64,000 bases of DNA, from contig NZ_JAGHKP010000001.1 of the NCBI RefSeq assembly GCF_017742215.1, forward strand, positions 1,798,001 to 1,862,000. Direction: 5' to 3'. The notes under the pieces were generated by a model, which saw only the letters and a list, made by a program, of their open reading frames with translations, was not told the origin of the DNA and ran no database searches. Origin of the DNA: Chitinophaga chungangae. GTDB lineage: Bacteria > Bacteroidota > Bacteroidia > Chitinophagales > Chitinophagaceae. Below are positions 42,176 to 52,151 of the stretch, in pieces (the first letter of the stretch is position 1; every line of letters starts with the position of its first letter). The position numbers were made by a program, and so were the translations under genes.

Positions 42176-44602
42176 CTAGAACTTGTACGCCAGGCTGCAG
42201 GCGAAATTCCGCCTTTTCTGCGGGTTTACCGACCAGTAGCCGATGTAATATTGTTCGTTGGTAATGTTGTTCAGGTTGAAGGTGAAGCGGAAATGGTCCG
42301 CGTTGTAGAACATGCTGGCGTTGAGCAGCGCGTAACCGGGCAGGAAGAACTGGCCGGTCACGCTGTTGTCTATCACCAGGTATTCGCCGGCATAGTTGCC
42401 GCCGATGCCGAGGCCGAAGTTGCGGAGGGAGCCGTTGCTGAATTTGTAGGTCGCCCAGAGGTTGGCAAGGTCCTGCGGGCCTTGTCCGCCGATCACACGG
42501 CCTTTTTCGGAGTAAAAGTCGTTGCCTTCGCCTTCCAGCACTTCCGTTTTATTGTGGCTGTACCCTGCCAGGATGTTCAGGCCATGCACGGGCTGTGCGG
42601 TTACTTCTACCTCAAAACCTTTACTGCCGGCTTCGCCGCCCTGTACAGCCGTTCTGTTTACCGGGTACAGCGTTCTGTTAGACACCCTGATGTCGTAGTA
42701 AGACACCATCGCCTGGAGTTTGTTGTTGAACAGGTCGGTTTTGACGCCGGCTTCCCACTGGTTGGCCTGCTCGGGTTTCATTGCCGTATAGTTGCCGGTA
42801 GGTTTCCAGGTGTTGTCTGTGGGGTCTTCCGCCCATACTTCCGTGGGAGACACGTTGATGAAGGTGTTCATGTAGTTGGCGAAAACGGACACCTTGTTCA
42901 GCACGGGCTGGTACACGATGCCGAATTTGGGAGACAATGCGAACTGGTCGAAGTTGTCGCCAACGGTTTCTTTTTTGCCGTCGCCGGGCGTGTGGAAGTA
43001 GTCCGCACGGAGACTGGCCATGATATTCAGCGCGGGCGTGATGTTCAGTACGTCGGAAACGTATGCGCTGTAGGAATAGTTTTCGATGTTGGAGCCGATC
43101 GCCGGGTCGAGGCCGGCCAGCATATTGTCTACGGAAGCGCGGGTGAGGTATACCGGGTTGTCCGGGTCAATGTCCCTTGCGTCGCCCCAGGGCGTTACCT
43201 GCCTGATAACGCCCCAGCCGCCGCCGTTGTCCACGATCTTGCGGCCGTAGTAATCGAGGCCTACGAGCAGGCGGTTGCGGAGACTGCCGATCTTGAAATC
43301 CGCATTGAAGTTCTGCTGAACGTCGGTGGTAGCGGTGGTCTGGTTCTCGTTATGGATGTAATGCTCGAACCATTCGTCTCCGCCGGCATCGTCCCAGATA
43401 TAGGAATAATAGCCGTCTGAGCGAACCTGCGCGCGGGATACTACGGTCTGCGAGGTCCATACGTCGGATAATTTATAGGTCATGATGCCCTGCACGTTGA
43501 AGCGCGGGTTGCGAATGGTGAGGTCGTTGCTGGTGAAAGACAGTTTGTCGTTCAGGCCCAGCTGCTGTATGTCTTTAAATACGAGCGGGGTGAGGCGGTC
43601 TGAATGGAAAAACACCGGCGCAACGGCTCTTTCTTCCTGAAGGATTTCGGCCATCAGGCTGAAAGACAGGCGGTCGTTCACTTCGTAGCTCAGGGCGGGG
43701 GAAATGAAGAACGATTTTTTGAAACCTGCGTCCTGGAAGCTGTTTTCGGTATGGTAAGCCGTGTTTACGCGCAGCGCGATCTTTTCGGTTTTGCTCAGCG
43801 GCGTGTTAACGTCTGCCGTGATCCTGTTCAGCCCGAAGCTGCCGAATGTATACGCTACTTCGCCGCCGAAGGTGTGGTAAGGTTTTTTGGTGATGGTGTT
43901 GATGATGCCGCCGTAAGCGTAAAAGGAACCGCCGAACAGGGTGCCGGAGGGGCCTTTGATCACTTCGATGGATTCCACGTTGGCTGCTTCGAGGTTGCCG
44001 CTGACGAGACCGGGGAAACCATTGGTGAGCGCGGGTTGCGCGTCGAAGCCCCTCAGCGAGAAATAAGCGGCGCCGTCGCCTGCGCGGCCGGTGGATTCCC
44101 AGGTGCGGGAAATGCCGGGCACGTTGCGCATCGCATCGTCGTAGGTGGTGATGTTCTGTTGTTTGAGCAGCTCGGCGGAAACTACATTATACACCTGTGC
44201 GTTTTCCAGGTTCTTCAGCGGCATTTTAGCCACGATGTTGCTTTCCTTTACCGGCCCGCGGGAAGAAACGGTCACTTCCTGGAGCTGGGCGGAGTTGGCG
44301 CTGAGCACGAAGTCTGCGTCAACGGTTTCGCCCGAGCCTACGGTGATCTGTTTCACCTGGGTGATAACGGCCACGGCCGAAACTTTGAGGTTCCATGCGC
44401 CGGGGCGGACGTTCTTTATAAGGTATTCTCCTTTTTCGTTGCTGATGGCGCCCCATTTGGTCTGTTCGATCAGCACGGTCACGTTCGCGGCCGGTTTGCC
44501 GTCGCTGGTGGTGATGGTGCCTTTAACAAAACCGGTGCTCTGCGCGAATAACGCAGTGACGGCAAAAAGAAGTGTACAGAGAAGTAGCAGCCTTTTGATC
44601 AT
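42176..44602 (-). CDS. TonB-dependent siderophore-type receptor
   Basis: An 808-residue outer-membrane receptor from the ATG at 44602, which gives a clean signal peptide (LLLLCTLLFAVTALFAQ); the frame stays open upstream but encodes non-leader sequence. Order: carboxypeptidase-regulatory-like domain (about 22-100, VKGTITTSDGKPAANVTVLIEQ), plug (about 110-230, with VPGISRTWESTGRAGDGAAYFSLRGFD and the VEVIKGPSG-like IEVIKGPSGTLFG), and a 22-strand barrel ending in YKF, the terminal aromatic needed for assembly. The IKGPSGTLFG box and overall layout match ferric-siderophore receptors (FhuE/FoxA-like). No STN domain is present, so it is not coupled to the FecIR genes next door. The cargo is unknown. 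Confidence 0.9.
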   Translation of the reverse strand: MIKRLLLLCTLLFAVTALFAQSTGFVKGTITTSDGKPAANVTVLIEQTKWGAISNEKGEYLIKNVRPGAWNLKVSAVAVITQVKQITVGSGETVDADFVLSANSAQLQEVTVSSRGPVKESNIVAKMPLKNLENAQVYNVVSAELLKQQNITTYDDAMRNVPGISRTWESTGRAGDGAAYFSLRGFDAQPALTNGFPGLVSGNLEAANVESIEVIKGPSGTLFGGSFYAYGGIINTITKKPYHTFGGEVAYTFGSFGLNRITADVNTPLSKTEKIALRVNTAYHTENSFQDAGFKKSFFISPALSYEVNDRLSFSLMAEILQEERAVAPVFFHSDRLTPLVFKDIQQLGLNDKLSFTSNDLTIRNPRFNVQGIMTYKLSDVWTSQTVVSRAQVRSDGYYSYIWDDAGGDEWFEHYIHNENQTTATTDVQQNFNADFKIGSLRNRLLVGLDYYGRKIVDNGGGWGVIRQVTPWGDARDIDPDNPVYLTRASVDNMLAGLDPAIGSNIENYSYSAYVSDVLNITPALNIMASLRADYFHTPGDGKKETVGDNFDQFALSPKFGIVYQPVLNKVSVFANYMNTFINVSPTEVWAEDPTDNTWKPTGNYTAMKPEQANQWEAGVKTDLFNNKLQAMVSYYDIRVSNRTLYPVNRTAVQGGEAGSKGFEVEVTAQPVHGLNILAGYSHNKTEVLEGEGNDFYSEKGRVIGGQGPQDLANLWATYKFSNGSLRNFGLGIGGNYAGEYLVIDNSVTGQFFLPGYALLNASMFYNADHFRFTFNLNNITNEQYYIGYWSVNPQKRRNFACSLAYKF

Positions 44603-45052
44603 TGGTTGTCGTTCTATTGGTGTGATAATAAGAGACCGCAAAGTTCCCCTGACGAAAAGGGAACGGTTTTCGAATTTGGGAATTTTTTTGAGGAAACGGG
44701 GCAAATGACGTTGTTGTGACATGGTACTCCAACGGATATGCCCGGCTTCCGTCCCGGGTGATCTCCCCGGTTTACCTGGTACATATCTGCGTAACATGAT
44801 ACGTATATTCGTTAACGTTATAGGGAAATTTGAAGCGCCGCCGGTAACCGTAATATCTCAGCCGGTCATGCGCTGCGTTTTTCTATCGCGGAATAGGGGC
44901 GTTTCGTGATGATCAGCGTCAACGATAAAGTGACCGGCCCCGGGTATGTGAAGCGGGCGGCACCGGCGCCGGGCGGCTGCCGTGAGCCTGCCGTGAGCCT
45001 GCGTTAACTTATCATTAATACCCGCTTCCGGCGGGTTTTTTTGTTTTTTTTC
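44603..45052. other. Long intergenic region with tandem repeat and orphan hairpin
   Basis: Between the divergent receptor and fecI units lies about 600 nt with no convincing gene. It holds an 11-bp tandem repeat CCGTGAGCCTG x2 (44980-45001) and a terminator-like hairpin CCCGC-TTCCG-GCGGG with a long T-rich tail (45021-45050), with no recognised gene in front of it. It also holds palindromic AT-rich sequence near 44800-44822 (CGTTAACG). Confidence 0.5.
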
Positions 45053-45082
45053 TTGCATTTTTGTCCCAAACGTATAAATTTG
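45053..45082 (+). promoter_or_regulatory. Putative promoter of the fecI-type gene
   Basis: TTG (45053-45055) and TAAATTTG (45075-45082) are separated by 19 nt, the textbook Bacteroidota -33/-7 arrangement. The fecI start codon is 130 nt downstream, leaving a long leader. Confidence 0.5.
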
Positions 45083-45212
45083 TTACACCGGCTGATCTTT
45101 CCACACCGGCCCAGGTAACGACCACGTTTTTGAATAGGCATCTGCAGTTTACTTTCTTTTTACATTGAGTTAATATTCATTCCGGATATTGCACACCAGA
45201 TTAATCAACTGT

Positions 45213-45785
45213 ATGTTGGATCCAATCACGACCATCTTTACCGATCTTATTGCCAATAACAGGGAAGGCGATGCCTACCAGCTGCTTTACAGGCAGTATC
45301 ATGCCACGCTGCTGGATTTTTCCACCGCGTACCTGAAGGCGAAAGAGCCCGCCGAAGAGATCGTGAACGATGTGTTGCTGAAAGTGTGGCAAATGAAAGA
45401 GAACATCGTGGAGATCAGCAACCTGCGCGCTTATCTTTTTACCGCCGTGCGCAACGCTTCGCTCGACCAGCTGGCGAGGCTCCGGAGAGAACAGCGTTTA
45501 TTGTCCGGCATTCCCCTGCAGGACTTATCGGCAGACGATCCGGAAAGCCTGGTGATCTCTATGGAGCTGTACGACTGCATCCGCAACGCTATTGCCGCCC
45601 TGCCGCCCCGCTGCCGCCAGGTTTACGAAATGGTGCGTCTCGAAGGGATGCGGAATAAAGACGTTTCCGCCAAACTCAACATCTCCGTCAATACCATCGA
45701 CGTACAACTGGCCATAGCGCTCAAAAGGCTCGTTAAAGCCGTGAGTATCTTCAACAAAGAGCGCACCTTTTCCAAATTCCCGTAA
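45213..45785 (+). CDS. FecI-type ECF RNA polymerase sigma factor
   Basis: A 190-residue sigma-70 family ECF factor from the ATG at 45213. Region 2 reads YRQYHATLLDFSTAYLKAKEPAEEIVNDVLLKVWQMKENI (about 24-65) and region 4 ALPPRCRQVYEMVRLEGMRNKDVSAKLNISVNTIDVQLAIALKRL (about 127-172). There is no C-terminal extension. Paired with an anti-sigma gene 73 nt downstream and then an STN-type SusC, it would drive this locus when the receptor binds its ligand. Confidence 0.93.
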   Translation: MLDPITTIFTDLIANNREGDAYQLLYRQYHATLLDFSTAYLKAKEPAEEIVNDVLLKVWQMKENIVEISNLRAYLFTAVRNASLDQLARLRREQRLLSGIPLQDLSADDPESLVISMELYDCIRNAIAALPPRCRQVYEMVRLEGMRNKDVSAKLNISVNTIDVQLAIALKRLVKAVSIFNKERTFSKFP

Positions 45786-45858
45786 ATTTTTTGATTTCCT
45801 TTAGTAGATCGCGCCCTCTTTCCAGTCTTATAGAAAACTGGTACAGTACAGATCATTT

Positions 45859-46965
45859 ATGCATCAAATGAAAGATTCCAACAGGGTGTGGTTATTGATG
45901 GGCAGGCAGCTGTCTCATTCCATCAGCGTGGAAGAAGAAAAGGAACTGAAAGCGCTGCTCATGGAAGACCCTGAACTGTGGTACGCTTATGAGCTGATCC
46001 AGGCGGTGAATAACCTGGACAACGTTACCAACGAATTTATCGACGAGATCAAGCTGCTGCTGGATGGGCATACGGAGCCCGGAAAACTCAGTGCCATCCT
46101 GAGCAGCAAGCTGGAAAACGCGCGGCAGGAAGAATTGCCCGCACCACAGCCCGCGCGCATCCGCAGGCTGGCGCCGCTGGCTCGCGCAGCCGCCGTGGCG
46201 GCGGGTATCGCCGTTACCATTTGGGCCGGTTTTTATTTCTTCAAACCTTCCCAACCTGCCGTTGCGCAAGGCATGAACGAGATCGCCGCGCCGCGCGGTT
46301 CCAAAACGCAGATCACGCTGGCGGACGGTACGGAGATCTGGCTGAACGCAGGCAGCAAGCTCACTTACCCGAAAAATTTTTCCCATGAGAACAGGGAAGT
46401 GACCCTTGTGGGCGAAGCTTTTTTTAAAGTCAGACACGACGACCTTCATCCATTTATTGTACATACGCAGGAGGCGGACATTACCGACCTCGGCACATCC
46501 TTCAACGTAAAGGCCTACGCGGGAGGCCATACCACCGAAACCACGCTGATAGAGGGCGCGCTGGAAGTATCCCTCAAAAAAGACCCTTCGAAAAAGATCC
46601 GGATGAAACCGAATGAAAAACTGGTGCTGCGCAATACCGTGCCGGAAGCCGGCAAATCCGCCGTGGAAGCGGAACAGGAGCTGAAAGTGACGGACATTGT
46701 GCCGTACCGGCAAACCAACGACATCGTGGAAACGGCCTGGGTAGACAACAAGTTCATTTTCAGGGACGAACGTTTCGAAGACCTTGCGGCCATGATGGAA
46801 AAACGGTACAACGTATCCATCCGCATCAGCAGCGACGAAATAAAAGCATATCAGCTCACCGGCATATTTAAAAACGAAAGCGTGGAAGAAGCGCTGAAAG
46901 TATTACAGGTAATTGCACCTTTTAAATACAGCATACAACATGACACGATCACTATTCACGAATAG
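45859..46965 (+). CDS. FecR-type anti-sigma factor
   Basis: A 368-residue inner-membrane regulator. A cytosolic sigma-binding N-terminus (about 1-90) is followed by one membrane helix (about 107-127, ARAAAVAAGIAVTIWAGFYFF). The periplasmic FecR domain (about 140-240, APRGSKTQITLADGTEIWLNAGSKLTYPKNF) and a C-terminal DUF4974-type domain (about 290-365, FEDLAAMMEKRYNVSIRI) complete it. In this system the STN domain of the SusC partner contacts the periplasmic part to release the sigma factor. Confidence 0.94.
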   Translation: MHQMKDSNRVWLLMGRQLSHSISVEEEKELKALLMEDPELWYAYELIQAVNNLDNVTNEFIDEIKLLLDGHTEPGKLSAILSSKLENARQEELPAPQPARIRRLAPLARAAAVAAGIAVTIWAGFYFFKPSQPAVAQGMNEIAAPRGSKTQITLADGTEIWLNAGSKLTYPKNFSHENREVTLVGEAFFKVRHDDLHPFIVHTQEADITDLGTSFNVKAYAGGHTTETTLIEGALEVSLKKDPSKKIRMKPNEKLVLRNTVPEAGKSAVEAEQELKVTDIVPYRQTNDIVETAWVDNKFIFRDERFEDLAAMMEKRYNVSIRISSDEIKAYQLTGIFKNESVEEALKVLQVIAPFKYSIQHDTITIHE

Positions 46966-47100
46966 GGGCGCAGGATAACGCCCGGCGGTATAAAAAATAG
47001 AAAGAGGAATGCGTCAACATCCCCCTTTCGGTTATACTGATTTTTATTTGGAAGAGCAGGTGAGACTGGCGGCTTCCAAAAACCAATAAAAGCTAAAAGT

Positions 47101-50100
47101 ATGAAAAAAAATCTACTTAATGGACGGCTGCGCCATTATGTGAATGTCAAGCAAATTGATAGAACTATGCGACTGACGCTACTTGCTGTTTTCCTGTTTT
47201 GCATGCAGTTGTCTGCCAGGTCCCAGAAAGACATCAAGCTTTCGCTGAATGTTAAGGAAATAAAACTCTCCCACGCACTTGAAAAGATCGAAGCGGCCAC
47301 CGGGTGCCGTTTTTTCTATAACTCGAAAGAAGCCGGCCTGCGCAAAACGGTTTCCTATACCACCAACGGCGCGCAGAAACTGACGGACATCCTTTCCTCG
47401 CTGCTGGCGCCGTCCAACCTGAATTACAAGATACTGTCAGATTCCGTGATAGCGATCACCGCTTCGCCCGACGCGAAATTCCTCGGCGTGAGGGGCGTCG
47501 TGAAAGATAATAAAGGCACGCTGCTGCCGGGCGTAACGCTGATCGTAAAAGGCACGTCCACCGGCACCGTCACCAATCCCGAAGGGCGTTTTGAACTGAA
47601 CGTGCCGGAAGACGCGGTGCTGGTGGTTTCCTACGTAGGCTTCCAGATGCGCGAAGTGCCGGTGAACGGCAGAACGCTGCTGGAGATCGTGCTGGAAGAA
47701 GAACTGAAGGGATTGAACGAAGTGATCGTGGTAGGTTACGGCACGCAGAAAAAATTGTCCACCACCGCGGCAGTTTCCACGCTGAAGGGACAGGACATTG
47801 CGCGCAACCCCGTTGCCAACGTGAACAACAGCATCGCGGGAAGGGTTTCCGGCGTGCTGGCTTTCCAGGGCAGCGGCGAGCCGGGCGCGGATGCGGCTAC
47901 CCTTCGCGTGAGGGGCATCGGCACCACCGGCTCCAGGAACGGCGCGCTCACCATCGTAGACGGCGTACCGCGGCCTTTTTCGCAGATCAATCCCAACGAG
48001 ATCGAAAGTTTCACCGTGCTGAAAGACGCCGCCGCCATTGCGCCTTACGGCCTGGCGGGCGCCAACGGTGTGGTGCTCATCACCACTAAACGCGGCAAAC
48101 AGGGCAAGGTAGAGCTGGGCTTCAACACCTGGTACGGCGTGCAAAGACCCACCCAGTACCCGAAATACCTCGATTCCTACGGTTTTGCCAGCACCCTCAA
48201 CGCCGCCAATAAAAACGCAGGCCTGCCGCCGGCTTATTCCGACGAACAGCTGCAGAAATATAAAGACGGCTCCGATCCCGATCATTACCCGAACAGCAAC
48301 TGGCTGCGCGACGTGATCGATTTCAACGCGCCCATGACCTCGCAGAACCTCACGTTCTCCGGCGGTTCGGACAAAGTGCGTTTTTTCAGCTCCCTCGGTC
48401 ATATGTACCAGCAGGGCTCGGTAGACGTGATCAAATACCGCCGCTACAATCTCGCTTCCAACGTAGACGTGAACGCCACCAAAAGCACCCTGGTGTCGCT
48501 GGACGTAAAAGGCTCGCTGGAAGTAACGGACAATCCGGGCTCGGCCACGGGCACCAGCATTTACACTTCCGTTACGAAAAACCCACCGCTGCTGGTGAAC
48601 CAGCTGAAATTCAGCAACGGCCTGCCTGGCAATGGACTGCTGCCTTCCATTTACGAAAGCGGCTACAACCGCAAAAAAGGCAATATGCTGTTCACCCAAT
48701 TGTCTATCGAACAACAGATCCCCTTCGTGCCGGGCCTGGCTTTGAAAGCCGTAGGCGCATACGATAAAAACTACAGCACTTCCAAACAATGGCAGCTGCC
48801 TTACAGCATCTGGTCGCTCAACGCGCAGGACGAGTTCGTTGAAACCAAAGCGGGCGTGCCTTCGCCGCAGCTGAACCAGGACTTCGACGAATCCGTGAAC
48901 ACCACGCTGCAGGGTTACATCACTTACAAACGCATTTTCGGCAAACACGGCGTAAACGCGCTGGCGGTAGCAGAGCTGCGCCAGGGAGACAATAACAGCT
49001 TCGGCGCTTCCCGCCTCAATTACCAGGTTACGCTCGATGAACTGTCGCTGGGCAGCTCTTCCAAATCAGACCTCGACAACAGCGGCTCTTCCGGCTCGTT
49101 TAAACAGCTCGGTTTCGTATACAGGCTCGGTTACGATTACGCGCAGAAATACCTCGTGGAATTTTCCGGCCGTTATGACGGGCATTATTTCTTCGCGCCC
49201 GGCAAAAGGTTCGCGTTTTTTCCTGCTTTTTCGGTTGGCTGGAGACTGTCTGAAGAACATTTCATCAAAGACAATTTCAAATGGATCGATAACCTGAAAC
49301 TGCGTGCATCCTACGGTGTATCCGGCAACCTGGCGGGCTCGCCCTTCCAGTACCTGAGCAGCTACGGGCTCAACAGCAGCTATGGTTTCGGAGGCACGCA
49401 GTTCACGCAGGTGCAGGGCGTGTTCGAAAGGGCGGAATCCAACCCGAACATCACCTGGGAAACCGCGAAAAAGTCAGACATCGGCATCGAGGGCATGTTC
49501 CTGCAGGGCAAACTGGGCATCGAGCTGGACTTCTTCAAAGAACGCCGGTCAGACATGCTGGTGGCGCCCACCGCGGTGGTGCCGGTTGAATACGGCATCG
49601 GCATTTCGCAGGTGAACGCAGGCATCATGGACAACAAAGGCATCGACTTTTCCATCAATACGAACCACGCGTTTAATAACGGTTTTACCCTCGGCGGCGG
49701 CTTAAATTTCTCTTACGCGAAAAACACGCTGGTGGAAACTTTTGAGAACGCTTCCACCAAAGACAATCCGAACAGAAGGCGTACCGGCCGCCCGCTGGAC
49801 ACACAGTTCGGCCTGCTCGCCATCGGCTTCTTCCAGTCGCAGGAAGAGATAGACGGCGCGCCCAAACAGTTCGGCACCCTCGTGCCCGGCGATATCCGTT
49901 ATGCGGACATCGACGGCGATAAAAAGATCACTGACGACGACCAGGTGGTGATCGGCGATCCCGCTTTCCCGCAGGTGATCTTCGGCATCAATGTCAACGC
50001 GGGCTGGAAAGGGGTAGACCTCAGCATGTTGTGGCAGGGCGCTACGAAATCCAGCTTCCAGCTTACCAACGAAGCATCGCTGCCTTTCTTCAACGGCGCA

Positions 50101-50451
50101 AAAATATTCGAAGAGCAGCTGGATTACTGGACGCCGGAGAACAGGAACGCCAAATACCCGGTGATCATGCCTTCGCCGAGCTCCAACAGCCAGCAGGTCT
50201 CTTCTTTCTGGCAGAAAGACGGCTCTTATATCAGGCTGAAAAACATCGAACTGGGGTATACGTTGCCCGCCGGTGTGATGAGAAAACTGGGGCTTGCCAA
50301 CATCAGGCTTTATGCGGCCGGGCAGAACCTGCTCACTTTCTCCGCTGAAAAATACCTCGATCCCGAGATCGGCGTGAGCGGCGGCAGCAAAAGGGCCCGG
50401 TATTATTTCCAGCAGAAGGTGTTCTCCTTCGGTTTAAACGTCAATTTCTAA
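47101..50451 (+). CDS. SusC/RagA-family TonB-linked outer membrane protein with STN domain
   Basis: A 1116-residue receptor. Signal region (TLLAVFLFCMQLSARS), then an STN signalling domain (about 42-120, LSLNVKEIKLSHALEKIEAATGCRFFYNS), a carboxypeptidase-regulatory-like domain (about 128-205, VRGVVKDNKGTLLPGVTLIVKGTSTGT), and a plug with the SusC-typical VIVVGYGTQKKLSTTAAVS and GSRNGALTIVDGVPR. The barrel ends in the terminal Phe of NVNF. It imports an oligomer across the outer membrane with the SusD lid, and through STN signals to FecR. The upstream FecIR pair and downstream SusD make the assignment secure; the ligand is likely a glycan given the GH74 and sulfatase. Confidence 0.96.
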   Translation: MKKNLLNGRLRHYVNVKQIDRTMRLTLLAVFLFCMQLSARSQKDIKLSLNVKEIKLSHALEKIEAATGCRFFYNSKEAGLRKTVSYTTNGAQKLTDILSSLLAPSNLNYKILSDSVIAITASPDAKFLGVRGVVKDNKGTLLPGVTLIVKGTSTGTVTNPEGRFELNVPEDAVLVVSYVGFQMREVPVNGRTLLEIVLEEELKGLNEVIVVGYGTQKKLSTTAAVSTLKGQDIARNPVANVNNSIAGRVSGVLAFQGSGEPGADAATLRVRGIGTTGSRNGALTIVDGVPRPFSQINPNEIESFTVLKDAAAIAPYGLAGANGVVLITTKRGKQGKVELGFNTWYGVQRPTQYPKYLDSYGFASTLNAANKNAGLPPAYSDEQLQKYKDGSDPDHYPNSNWLRDVIDFNAPMTSQNLTFSGGSDKVRFFSSLGHMYQQGSVDVIKYRRYNLASNVDVNATKSTLVSLDVKGSLEVTDNPGSATGTSIYTSVTKNPPLLVNQLKFSNGLPGNGLLPSIYESGYNRKKGNMLFTQLSIEQQIPFVPGLALKAVGAYDKNYSTSKQWQLPYSIWSLNAQDEFVETKAGVPSPQLNQDFDESVNTTLQGYITYKRIFGKHGVNALAVAELRQGDNNSFGASRLNYQVTLDELSLGSSSKSDLDNSGSSGSFKQLGFVYRLGYDYAQKYLVEFSGRYDGHYFFAPGKRFAFFPAFSVGWRLSEEHFIKDNFKWIDNLKLRASYGVSGNLAGSPFQYLSSYGLNSSYGFGGTQFTQVQGVFERAESNPNITWETAKKSDIGIEGMFLQGKLGIELDFFKERRSDMLVAPTAVVPVEYGIGISQVNAGIMDNKGIDFSINTNHAFNNGFTLGGGLNFSYAKNTLVETFENASTKDNPNRRRTGRPLDTQFGLLAIGFFQSQEEIDGAPKQFGTLVPGDIRYADIDGDKKITDDDQVVIGDPAFPQVIFGINVNAGWKGVDLSMLWQGATKSSFQLTNEASLPFFNGAKIFEEQLDYWTPENRNAKYPVIMPSPSSNSQQVSSFWQKDGSYIRLKNIELGYTLPAGVMRKLGLANIRLYAAGQNLLTFSAEKYLDPEIGVSGGSKRARYYFQQKVFSFGLNVNF

Positions 50452-50469
50452 CCCGCAAACGCATTCAAG

Positions 50470-52110
50470 ATGAAACTCACCAAACTTTTCTATATAGCGG
50501 CCTGCTGCCTTGCGCTGGCATCCTGCGACGATTCGCTCGATATTGAGCCCACCGATCAGCTGACGGACGCTTCCGTTTGGAAAACGCCTGCCAACGCCGG
50601 TCTTTTCCTCAACGATATTTACAACAACCTGAACCCCGGCCCGCAAAGCACGGTGTTCACCAATGTACCGTCTGAGATCAGCAACGACCCGCTGGACAAT
50701 TTCTCGGACAACAGCATCAGCGGCCCGCTGGCGGGCATTCCTTCGTATCAGAACTTCGCGCAGGGCTCTTACGGCCCTTCTACGCCGATCTTCACGCCGC
50801 ATTGGAAAAATATGTACACGAACATCCGCAAATGCAACGTGTTCATCAAAAACGTGTCTGCCTCCAATTTCGATGACGCTACCAAAAAAGGCATGCTGGC
50901 GCAGGCGAAATTTCTGCGCGCGTATTTCTATAAATCTTTGATGGACCTGTACGGCGGCGTGCCCATCATCACCGTCCCGCTGAACCAGGCCGAGCAGGGC
51001 GACGACATTTTTTATCCCCGCAACACCTGGGAAGAATGTGTGGCCTTTATCCAGAAAGAATGTGAAGAAGCCGCCGCGGACCTCCCGCTGAAAGTAGCCG
51101 CTAAAGACGCCGGAAGGGCCACCAAAGGCGCCGCATGGGCGCTGAAGGGCGAAACCGAGCTGTATGCCTCCAAATGGGCGGACGCCGCCGCCACCAATAA
51201 AAAGATCATGGAAGCAGGCGCGGGTTACGACCTGTACCCTGATTACGGCGCGCTGTTTTTGCCCGCCAATGAAAACAACCTCGAAGTGATCTTCGATATC
51301 CAGTACGCGGCCAACATCCGCGGGAACATCAAGGAAAAATACTGGAACCCCGTGAAAGTGTCTGACGGCGGCGGCTGGGGCGCCGTGAACCCCACGCAGG
51401 ACCTGGTGGACGAATACGAATTCCTCGACGGGAAAACCGAAGCCGAAGGCTCCGCGCTTTTTGATCCCGGGCATCCTTACGACAACCGCGACAAACGTTT
51501 TGCCGCCACCATCATTTACGACGGCTCCGCCTGGAAAGCCGGCATCATTTACACCCGTCTCGGCGTTGCCAACAATCCCAACGAGCTGGATGCGTCCGGC
51601 GCCGGCGGTAAAGGCCGTACCGGTTATTTCATGAAAAAGGCGGTAGACCCGGCGGTAGTGCCTGGCAACAGCAGCGGCGGAAACTCCATCATCTGGCGGT
51701 ATGCGGAAGTGTTGCTCAATTACGCGGAAGCGCAGAACGAAGCCGTTGGCCCGGACGAAAGCGTGTACAAAGCGATGAAAAAAGTGAGGGAGCGGGCAGG
51801 GCTTCCGGAGCTTCCCGCCAATCTTACCAAAGAGCAGATGCGCGCGCGCATCCGGCGGGAAAGGAGAGTGGAGCTGGCTTTCGAAGGCAAACGTTTCTCC
51901 GACATCCGCCGCTGGAAAACAGCAGCAGCCATTTTCGCGCAACCGCTCCGCGCGATGAAAATAACCGTGGTGAACAATAAACCCGTATACGAAAAAGTAA
52001 ATGCAGGCGGCGGCAAGATCGCGTTCGACGCAACGAAGAACTACCTGATGCCCATCCCGTCCAGCGTAATCGCACAAAACCCGAAGATCATACAGAACCC
52101 GAATTATTGA
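50470..52110 (+). CDS. SusD/RagB-family nutrient-binding lipoprotein
   Basis: A 546-residue surface lipoprotein (lipobox ALASC, about Cys19) that caps the SusC barrel. The N-terminal part has tetratricopeptide-like helices (ANAGLFLNDIYNNLNPGP, KNMYTNIRKCNVFIKNV, MLAQAKFLRAYFYKSLMDLYGGVPII). The C-terminal part has IIWRYAEVLLNYAEAQNEA and RRERRVELAFEGKRFSDIRRWK, the standard SusD ending. It begins 18 nt after susC. Confidence 0.96.
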   Translation: MKLTKLFYIAACCLALASCDDSLDIEPTDQLTDASVWKTPANAGLFLNDIYNNLNPGPQSTVFTNVPSEISNDPLDNFSDNSISGPLAGIPSYQNFAQGSYGPSTPIFTPHWKNMYTNIRKCNVFIKNVSASNFDDATKKGMLAQAKFLRAYFYKSLMDLYGGVPIITVPLNQAEQGDDIFYPRNTWEECVAFIQKECEEAAADLPLKVAAKDAGRATKGAAWALKGETELYASKWADAAATNKKIMEAGAGYDLYPDYGALFLPANENNLEVIFDIQYAANIRGNIKEKYWNPVKVSDGGGWGAVNPTQDLVDEYEFLDGKTEAEGSALFDPGHPYDNRDKRFAATIIYDGSAWKAGIIYTRLGVANNPNELDASGAGGKGRTGYFMKKAVDPAVVPGNSSGGNSIIWRYAEVLLNYAEAQNEAVGPDESVYKAMKKVRERAGLPELPANLTKEQMRARIRRERRVELAFEGKRFSDIRRWKTAAAIFAQPLRAMKITVVNNKPVYEKVNAGGGKIAFDATKNYLMPIPSSVIAQNPKIIQNPNY

Positions 52111-52151
52111 TGTTTGAAAACCACTATTCATTAACCTCCAAAGTTTGTTTT

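Noticed and set aside
42167..43420. A 417-codon plus-strand open frame opposite the TonB-dependent receptor
   Set aside because: It is antisense to the receptor barrel, and the Val/Gly/Arg-rich translation is typical of shadow frames.
44909..45007. A 32-codon frame just before a terminator-like hairpin
   Set aside because: It has no ribosome-binding site, contains the 11-bp tandem repeat and has no recognisable sequence; too weak to call as a gene, kept only as part of the intergenic finding.
47437..48948. A 503-codon minus-strand open frame opposite susC
   Set aside because: It is a shadow of the SusC reading frame in high-GC codons; it has no start context, promoter or family.
50434..52131. 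A 565-codon minus-strand open frame opposite susD
   Set aside because: It is entirely antisense to an unmistakable SusD gene, with low-complexity translation and no motif.
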